Positions 14,500 through 19,315 of a stretch of DNA of 19,315 bases are shown piece by piece. The DNA comes from Spirochaetaceae bacterium (GTDB taxonomy: Bacteria; Spirochaetota; Spirochaetia; Treponematales; Breznakiellaceae). The DNA lies in NCBI GenBank assembly GCA_031279965.1, contig JAITHM010000065.1, positions 1-19,315 on the forward strand, given 5' to 3'. The number at the start of each line of letters is the position of its first letter. Positions within the stretch are counted from its first letter, which is position 1. The translations under genes and the position numbers were made by a program. The notes below the pieces were generated by a model. The model was not told the origin of the DNA and did no database searches. It was given only the letters and a program-made list of their open reading frames with translations.

Positions 14500-15057
14500 C
14501 TATTTTTTTTGCTCAAGCGCTGTTTTTACACTGCACATAACCTGTTCAAGTTGAGTTTCTTCCCAGGGAAAGTCGAGGGAAACGCTGGCAAGCGATGCAA
14601 CTTCCTGTGCGCTGGGCTTTACCGCAGAGCCGTTCGTCCGCAGCATAATAAAAAGAGCCGGCTGAATATACCGGCGCAGTGAATTCGACTCGCAAATCAG
14701 CAGTGCATTGGAAGGAATGGCTTCCAGAAACGTGCAAAACGCCGTTTTTAATGCTGAACGCAGGCTGCGCAGCCAGAAAACACGGGCGGCGCCGGCGGCA
14801 AGAAGACGCTGCGTATCTTTGATGGTTCCTGCTGCCGTTTCCTCACTGAGCATAAAATCGCTGCCGTCAAGTGAACATGCACCACAGCCCGCGCCGCCAC
14901 GGGGGCAAAGACTGTCGTGGCGCTCTATGCTGGTAACTTTAAGGGCGATCACCGGCATTGTATTTTTGAAGTGCTGAATAAGATATTCGGCAAGGGCTGT
15001 TTTGCCGGAATTACGTCCCGATGAGCCAAGAAGTATTACCTGGGGAGTGTCAATCAT
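14500..15057 (-). CDS. MobB-like P-loop NTPase with a Cys triad
   Basis: A 185-residue cytoplasmic protein with Walker A GSSGRNSGKT at residues 11-20, giving it the look of the MobB/dethiobiotin-synthetase-like P-loop fold. After VIALKVTSIE comes CPRGGAGCGAC with Cys51, Cys58 and Cys61 (C-x6-C-x2-C), a likely metal or Fe-S site. Then SEET, KDTQRLLAAGA and ICESNSL, where Glu123 may be the Walker-B-like acid. I recognise the general class but not the precise family; MobB proper acts in molybdopterin guanine dinucleotide synthesis, and that role is not established here. I chose the ATG at 15057, overlapping the aroC stop as ATGA; a start at 15153 would add 32 residues of antisense-like Arg/Pro-rich sequence and lie inside aroC. 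It ends 153 bases from the convergent kinase gene. Confidence 0.72.
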   Translation of the reverse strand: MIDTPQVILLGSSGRNSGKTALAEYLIQHFKNTMPVIALKVTSIERHDSLCPRGGAGCGACSLDGSDFMLSEETAAGTIKDTQRLLAAGAARVFWLRSLRSALKTAFCTFLEAIPSNALLICESNSLRRYIQPALFIMLRTNGSAVKPSAQEVASLASVSLDFPWEETQLEQVMCSVKTALEQKK

Positions 15058-16124
15058 GGGGCAATCCGTGCGGAGCGGTTTTGGAGCATAAGATCGGCCA
15101 GTACAAGCGCCGTCATTGCTTCTACTACCGGAACGGCGCGGGGGCAGACGCATACATCGTGGCGGCCCTGCACATGAAGGCTGCGAATGGCTCCGCTGCG
15201 GTCTCTCGTTTCCTGCTCACGGGCGATTGAAGGCACTGCTTTAAATGCCACACGGAATTCCAGCGTATTTCCTGTTGAAATCCCCCCCGCCATTCCTCCG
15301 GCGTTGTTATCCTGAGTGCAGGGTCTGTCGTTATTTTCTGAACCACGGGAACGCGCCGCATCAAAACCGCTTCCAAATTCAATGCCTTTTGCCGCACCAA
15401 CAGAAAGCAGCGCCTGAGCCAATAATGCGTCAAGTTTGTCAAATACCGGTTCGCCAAGCCCAGGAACAAGGTTAAGAACGCGGCAGTTCACAACGCCGCC
15501 TATGCTGTCTTGTTCTGCGCGGAGCTGCTCGATAAGCGCGGCAATTTCTTGTGCCGCTGCCGCGCAGGGAACACGCAGGCTGTTTCGTTCTGCTTCTTCA
15601 AAATCGAACGAGCTTTCCGAAGGGTGGGGCGCGCTTATTCCGCCAATTTCGCTAACCCATGCCTGAACGCTTATTCCTGAACGGGCAAGCAGCGCCTTGG
15701 CCACCGCACCGGCGGCGACACGCCCTGCTGTTTCCCGTGCGGAACTTCTTCCCCCGCCGCGATGATCTCGAATACCGAATTTCGCCTCCCAGCACCAATC
15801 GGCATGCCCGGGCCGGAATATATCTTTAAGATGATCGTAGTCTGCACTGTTATGAGCGGTATTTCTGATGATGATGGCAATAGGCGTTCCCAAGGTTTGC
15901 CCTTCAAATACGCCGGAAAGGATTTCGCACTGATCGGTTTCGTTGCGGGTCGTCGATGCCCCGCCGCCGCCTGGCTTTCGCCGGTCAAGCTCCCGCTGAA
16001 TCACATCACGTGAAAGGGGGAGCAGCGCCGGACAGCCGTCAATCACACAGCCCACCGCGGGGCCGTGTGATTCGCCAAAAGTTGTTACGCGGAATAATCT
16101 GCCAAAACTGTTGCCGGCGCTCAA
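15054..16124 (-). CDS. aroC: Chorismate synthase
   Basis: A 356-residue enzyme for the last step of the shikimate pathway, turning 5-enolpyruvylshikimate-3-phosphate into chorismate with reduced FMN. Family signatures are complete: GNSFGRLFRVTTFGESHG with His20, RRKPGGGGASTTRNETD, the second key His107 in RPGHADW, DHRGGGRSSARET (120-132) for FMN and phosphate binding, and a GGMAGGISTGNTLEFRVAFK segment followed by PSI. Length is normal. The start is a TTG: the only usable codon between the in-frame TGA at 16143 and the conserved GNSFG. It lies 4 bases after the stop of the lipoprotein gene, with GAGG directly touching it, which points to re-initiation by ribosomes ending the upstream gene. 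The 3' end overlaps the NTPase gene by 4 bases. Other late aro genes are not in the window. Confidence 0.96.
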   Translation of the reverse strand: MSAGNSFGRLFRVTTFGESHGPAVGCVIDGCPALLPLSRDVIQRELDRRKPGGGGASTTRNETDQCEILSGVFEGQTLGTPIAIIIRNTAHNSADYDHLKDIFRPGHADWCWEAKFGIRDHRGGGRSSARETAGRVAAGAVAKALLARSGISVQAWVSEIGGISAPHPSESSFDFEEAERNSLRVPCAAAAQEIAALIEQLRAEQDSIGGVVNCRVLNLVPGLGEPVFDKLDALLAQALLSVGAAKGIEFGSGFDAARSRGSENNDRPCTQDNNAGGMAGGISTGNTLEFRVAFKAVPSIAREQETRDRSGAIRSLHVQGRHDVCVCPRAVPVVEAMTALVLADLMLQNRSARIAP

Positions 16125-16128
16125 CCTC

Positions 16129-17364
16129 TTACTTAAAAGACCTCATGGGAAGAATCCTAAAGGACGCGCTGCCTGCTGATGCCGCGGCGCTCGTCCCGGC
16201 AGAAATATTAAATGCCATTGCGCTGGCGCTGGACGCACCGGCAGAAAGCAAGGCCGTCCAAACTTGAACATTGCCGCTTGCGCTGTAAAAAGGACTTTTC
16301 AAAGAGCTGAGGCTGTTGAACGAACCAACCGTTTTCAAATCCTCTATGTTGGGAAGGAACCAGTCACTATACCCGCCGGAGGCTGTCCTAAAGCTTGCGG
16401 CAAGTTTTGCGGCAAGCGCGGAGGATGAATTCGAGGTTGATGAAAAATAATTTATCAATAATTTTGTGTTTGCGCTTCCTTTGCCAAGCGCTATTGCCGA
16501 TGCCACATCGAGACCTATGCTGGGAAGAACAATACCACCTCCAAAAATAGCGGAAGTTACCACGCCTGCCGATGTAAGGAATCCCGGCGCTACTTCCAGA
16601 TATTTCCAGCCCTGCGATGTGACTGAAGCTGAGGATGCGGTTACATAGGTGATATATCCTCCCGCAGGCCCACGCTCCCCGACCGCATACATAGAAGCCG
16701 GTCCCCCTCCAGGGCTTTGTGTTACCGCAACAAGTTTCCCCGCATAGCTGGCATGTGACGCATAAATCTTAAAATACCAGCCGATGTCCGCTGGTGTTAA
16801 CATTTTTTCATTACCAGATGGAGTGCTCATGGTGCTGTTGTTGTCCCATATCACATCCGTACCGGAAGATGGAGCAGGCGCACGCCGCCATTCATATTGA
16901 GCTGATGATGCCGCGCTCCCGGTAAGACCGCTTGGCGCGATATATATACCAACAGTCATTTGCCCTCCACCTCGAATCTGATAGTAGCTGGCACCTGGAG
17001 CGCTCAAAAGGGCGGGTTTTCCAAAAATAGTTACTTCATCGGGAGGCATGATAAATTGATACGTATTCGACGCCGACGATACAGGATAGAATTCAGCGGA
17101 AGAGGTAAGATCATCTCCATAAATAATGCTCAAATTTGCCGAAGTAATCGAAGCGCCCGACGCGATCTCTATCGTAACCGTGGAGGATGTCGTTGCACTT
17201 TGGGGCGTAATTATTAACGCACCGCTTGAAATGCTCGGATCAAGCACAACCGGATAGGTTACACCCGGATCAACAGGTTTCTCCAGCTCGGTACTTGCCG
17301 CCGGACATCCCATCAAAAACAAGGCCGCACAAACTCCAAAAATCCCCTTAAAAACACCATTCAT
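16129..17364 (-). CDS. Ala/Ser-rich lipoprotein with DUF1566-type C-terminal domain
   Basis: A 411-residue surface or periplasmic lipoprotein. The signal peptide ends in lipobox LMGC with Cys20. Residues ~35-220 form two beta-rich stretches (ALIITPQSATTSSTVTIEIA; YEWRRAP with WYFKIYAS) like tandem immunoglobulin-like or DUF-type surface modules. From ~228 the wording YAVGERGPAGGYITYVT starts the DUF1566 (Lcl-C like) region, with YSDWFLPNIEDLK at 332-344, VQVWTALLSAG at 366-376 and RILPMRSF at the end. Ala and Ser are very frequent. The function is unknown; such proteins are numerous in some treponemes and may bind ligands or partners at the cell surface. The ATG at 17364 has a strong AAGGAG site 5 bases upstream and a consensus-like promoter. 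It is the first gene of the aroC operon. Confidence 0.78.
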   Translation of the reverse strand: MNGVFKGIFGVCAALFLMGCPAASTELEKPVDPGVTYPVVLDPSISSGALIITPQSATTSSTVTIEIASGASITSANLSIIYGDDLTSSAEFYPVSSASNTYQFIMPPDEVTIFGKPALLSAPGASYYQIRGGGQMTVGIYIAPSGLTGSAASSAQYEWRRAPAPSSGTDVIWDNNSTMSTPSGNEKMLTPADIGWYFKIYASHASYAGKLVAVTQSPGGGPASMYAVGERGPAGGYITYVTASSASVTSQGWKYLEVAPGFLTSAGVVTSAIFGGGIVLPSIGLDVASAIALGKGSANTKLLINYFSSTSNSSSALAAKLAASFRTASGGYSDWFLPNIEDLKTVGSFNSLSSLKSPFYSASGNVQVWTALLSAGASSASAMAFNISAGTSAAASAGSASFRILPMRSFK

Positions 17365-17369
17365 AAAAA

Positions 17370-17375
17370 CTCCTT
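17370..17375 (-). promoter_or_regulatory. Strong ribosome binding site of the lipoprotein gene
   Basis: AAGGAG on the minus strand lies 5 bases before the ATG at 17364. It is the best Shine-Dalgarno match in the window and fixes this start. Confidence 0.75.
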
Positions 17376-17412
17376 ACAAACACATCCTGTTTTCCCATGA
17401 ACAGATACTTCT

Positions 17413-17441
17413 ATTTTACCCAAAGTTCAGCTGCTTGTCAA
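17413..17441 (-). promoter_or_regulatory. Near-consensus sigma70 promoter of the lipoprotein-aroC-NTPase operon
   Basis: On the minus strand a perfect -35 TTGACA (17441-17436) is followed after exactly 17 bases by TAAAAT (17418-17413, 5 of 6). Transcription would start near 17406, giving a leader of about 40 bases before the ATG at 17364. This is the strongest promoter match seen in the window. Its -35 lies about 30 bases from the divergent lepA start. Confidence 0.72.
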
Positions 17442-17469
17442 GTGCTGCGGTTTTCGTTAAGCTGAATTC

Positions 17470-19275
17470 ATGGCGGCGATTACGCGCAGGCGCAACTTTT
17501 GTATTATAGCCCATATTGATCACGGCAAATCGACCCTCGCCGACCGTCTTATCGAAAAAGTCCACCTTATTGACGAGCGCGACTTTAAAAATCAAATACT
17601 TGACACAATGGATATAGAGCGTGAACGGGGAATCACCATCAAAAGCCAGGCGGTTACCATACCCTACACAGCTTCTAACGGCACTGAATATGAGCTTAAT
17701 TTTGTTGATACACCAGGCCATGTTGACTTTACCTACGAAGTGTCGCGGGCGATAAGTTCCTGCGAAGGAGCACTGCTCCTTGTAGACGCAACGCAGGGGG
17801 TGCAGGCGCAGACGCTTTCAAATATGTATCTTGCGCTGGAGCACAACCTTGAAATAGTACCAGTCATTAATAAAATTGACATGATTGCTGCCGATATTCC
17901 GGCAACAAAACGCCAAATCGAAAAAGATTTGGGGCTTGACGCAGAACGCGCCCTCCTTGTTTCTGCGCGGCAGGGAACCGGTGTTGATGAACTTTTTGAA
18001 GCTATCGTAACGCGCATCCCCCCTCCCGAAGGCAGCGCAGAAGCTCCCCTTAAAGCGCTTATTTTTGACTGCCATTATGATCCCTACCGGGGGGTTGTTG
18101 TTCATCTGCGGGTCTTTGACGGATGCATCAAAAAAGGCCTTACTGTCCGCTTTATGTCAAACGGGGCTGAATATGAAGTTGAAAGCTTGGGCATTTTCAA
18201 AATTGTACTGAGCGAAACGGCGGAACTTGCCGCAGGAAGCGTTGGCTATATCATAGCCGGCATCAAAACAGTAAGTGATGTGCGCGTCGGCGATACAGTA
18301 ACCAGCGCCGCGGCTCCCTGTAACACAGCCCTGCCCGGTTTTCGTGAAGTAAAGCCGGTTGTGTTCAGCTCGATCTATCCGGTTGATTCCAACGATTACG
18401 AGGAACTTGCCGTCAGCCTGGAAAAACTCAAACTGAATGACGCAAGCCTTATTTACGAAAAAGACTCGTCGGCAGCACTTGGCTTTGGGTTCCGCTGCGG
18501 ATTTCTTGGGCTTCTTCATCTTGAAGTTGTTGAAGAACGCCTTGAACGCGAGGCGGGGCAGACGATCATTTTTACCGCGCCATCAGTTAAATATAAAATT
18601 AAACTGCAATCGGGCGAGGAAATTTTTGTTGATAACCCCGCCGCCTATCCCGAAGCAAATCGTATCCTCAGCGCCGAGGAACCTTACATTCGCGCATCAA
18701 TAATAACGCCGTCGCAATTTCTGGGGAATATCATCACGCTCTGTGTTGAAAAGCGCGGCGTTCAAACAAATATGACCTACCTTGATGAAAAACGTGTTGA
18801 ACTTGTGTACGACATGCCTCTTGCCGAAGTACTCTTTGATTTTTACGACAAACTTAAAAGCATAAGCCGGGGATACGCCTCGTTTGACTATGATATTACC
18901 GGCTATAAACCAACAGAAATTGTCAAACTTGATATACTGCTGAATGGCAAGATTGTCGATGCGCTCTCTCAGCTTGTGTTTAAAGATAACGCCTATGAAC
19001 GCGCCCGCATCGTCTGCGGGCGCCTGCGTGACGAGATACCTCGCCATCAGTTTAAGATACCGGTGCAGGGATCCATCGGCAGCACTGTTATTGCCCGCGA
19101 AACAATTAACGCACTGCGCAAAGATGTCCTTGCCAAATGTTACGGCGGCGATGTAACACGCAAACGAAAGCTTCTTGAAAAACAAAAAGAAGGCAAAAAA
19201 CGTATGAAGATGGTCGGCGATGTGGAACTTCCTCAATCAGCCTTTCTTGCCGTTCTTAAAACCAAAGATGAATAA
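17470..19275 (+). CDS. lepA: Elongation factor 4 (ribosome back-translocase LepA)
   Basis: A full-length 601-residue translational GTPase that acts on the ribosome, thought to back-translocate or help remodel stalled complexes and assist 30S maturation. GTPase motifs are complete: G1 AHIDHGKST (14-22), G2 RERGITIKSQ, G3 DTPGHVDF from Asp80, G4 NKID (134-137) and G5 SARQG. Domain II, the EF-G-like domains III and V (LGFGFRCGFLGLLHLEVV) and the LepA-specific C-terminal domain, ending KCYGGDVTRKRKLLEKQKEG and then KKRMKMVGDVELPQSAFLA, are all present. The length matches the usual ~600. The ATG at 17470 has no clear ribosome site. It is divergent from the lipoprotein operon; no terminator is visible in the 40 bases that follow. 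Confidence 0.97.
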   Translation: MAAITRRRNFCIIAHIDHGKSTLADRLIEKVHLIDERDFKNQILDTMDIERERGITIKSQAVTIPYTASNGTEYELNFVDTPGHVDFTYEVSRAISSCEGALLLVDATQGVQAQTLSNMYLALEHNLEIVPVINKIDMIAADIPATKRQIEKDLGLDAERALLVSARQGTGVDELFEAIVTRIPPPEGSAEAPLKALIFDCHYDPYRGVVVHLRVFDGCIKKGLTVRFMSNGAEYEVESLGIFKIVLSETAELAAGSVGYIIAGIKTVSDVRVGDTVTSAAAPCNTALPGFREVKPVVFSSIYPVDSNDYEELAVSLEKLKLNDASLIYEKDSSAALGFGFRCGFLGLLHLEVVEERLEREAGQTIIFTAPSVKYKIKLQSGEEIFVDNPAAYPEANRILSAEEPYIRASIITPSQFLGNIITLCVEKRGVQTNMTYLDEKRVELVYDMPLAEVLFDFYDKLKSISRGYASFDYDITGYKPTEIVKLDILLNGKIVDALSQLVFKDNAYERARIVCGRLRDEIPRHQFKIPVQGSIGSTVIARETINALRKDVLAKCYGGDVTRKRKLLEKQKEGKKRMKMVGDVELPQSAFLAVLKTKDE

Positions 19276-19291
19276 CCCCCCCCTCCCCCCC
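19276..19291. repeat. Interrupted poly-C tract (C8-T-C7) just after lepA
   Basis: Eight C, one T and seven C follow the lepA stop directly. On the minus strand this reads G7-A-G8. Such tracts are prone to strand slippage. What gene, if any, it affects lies beyond the window edge. Confidence 0.85.
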
Positions 19292-19315
19292 TGTCAATAA
19301 CTCCATGCACCTTCT

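Noticed and set aside
15058..15153. Longer start at 15153 for the MobB-like NTPase
   Set aside because: The added 32 residues are read from inside aroC and look like out-of-frame sequence; the ATGA overlap at 15054-15057 matches the other junctions here.
17435..17463. TTGTCA with TAAGCT as a plus-strand lepA promoter
   Set aside because: The -10 match is poor and would leave almost no leader before the ATG at 17470; the same bases are better explained by the minus-strand promoter.
18697..19236. Minus-strand open frame of 179 codons opposite lepA
   Set aside because: Shadow of the strongly conserved lepA coding sequence; no own ribosome site or known motif.

Overview
The window looks like a chromosomal stretch from a spirochaete, most likely a Treponema-type organism of middling GC content, possibly a gut or termite-associated lineage. 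The clues are a UPF0164-type outer-membrane protein (a family best known from Treponema), loose spirochaetal lipoboxes, a fused aroD-aroE gene and an Ala/Ser-rich DUF1566-type lipoprotein. The assignment rests on gene content alone and has not been checked by a search. The region is densely coding: no gap exceeds about 160 bases. I found no rRNA, tRNA, CRISPR array, insertion sequence or prophage gene.

Layout. (1) 1-629, plus strand: the 3' end of a probable outer-membrane beta-barrel gene, followed by a stem-loop. (2) 679-5540, plus strand: a promoter-like sequence and a compact five-gene cluster. It holds a lipoprotein solute receptor, permease and ATPase of a TrpX-type ABC importer, then a short MutY-like DNA glycosylase and an HD-domain (d)NTPase-like protein. 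(3) 13029-5499, minus strand: a TAXI-type receptor, a small secreted protein, bifunctional aroDE, an RluA-type pseudouridine synthase, a MATE exporter, a UPF0164 outer-membrane protein, and a beta-barrel protein with a C-terminal GYF_2-like domain. Many junctions are 4-base ATGA overlaps or very short gaps. The last gene overlaps the HD gene tail to tail by 42 bases. (4) 13105-14346, plus strand: a lone FGGY-family sugar kinase. (5) 17441-14500, minus strand: a near-consensus sigma70 promoter driving a DUF1566-type lipoprotein, chorismate synthase (aroC) and a MobB-like P-loop NTPase. (6) 17470-19275, plus strand: lepA (elongation factor 4), followed by an interrupted poly-C tract at the window end.

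How the genes fit together. aroDE and aroC supply shikimate-pathway steps 3, 4 and 7 from two neighbouring minus-strand operons; the other aro genes are not in the window. The ABC importer shares its transcript with two genes that probably protect DNA or nucleotide pools. The TAXI receptor has no TRAP permease nearby. No clear new defence or mobile system is visible. The most unusual items are the MutY-like enzyme with Glu at the catalytic Asp position and no Fe-S cysteines, the beta-barrel/GYF_2 fusion, the Cys-triad NTPase coupled to aroC, and homopolymer tracts that could be unstable.
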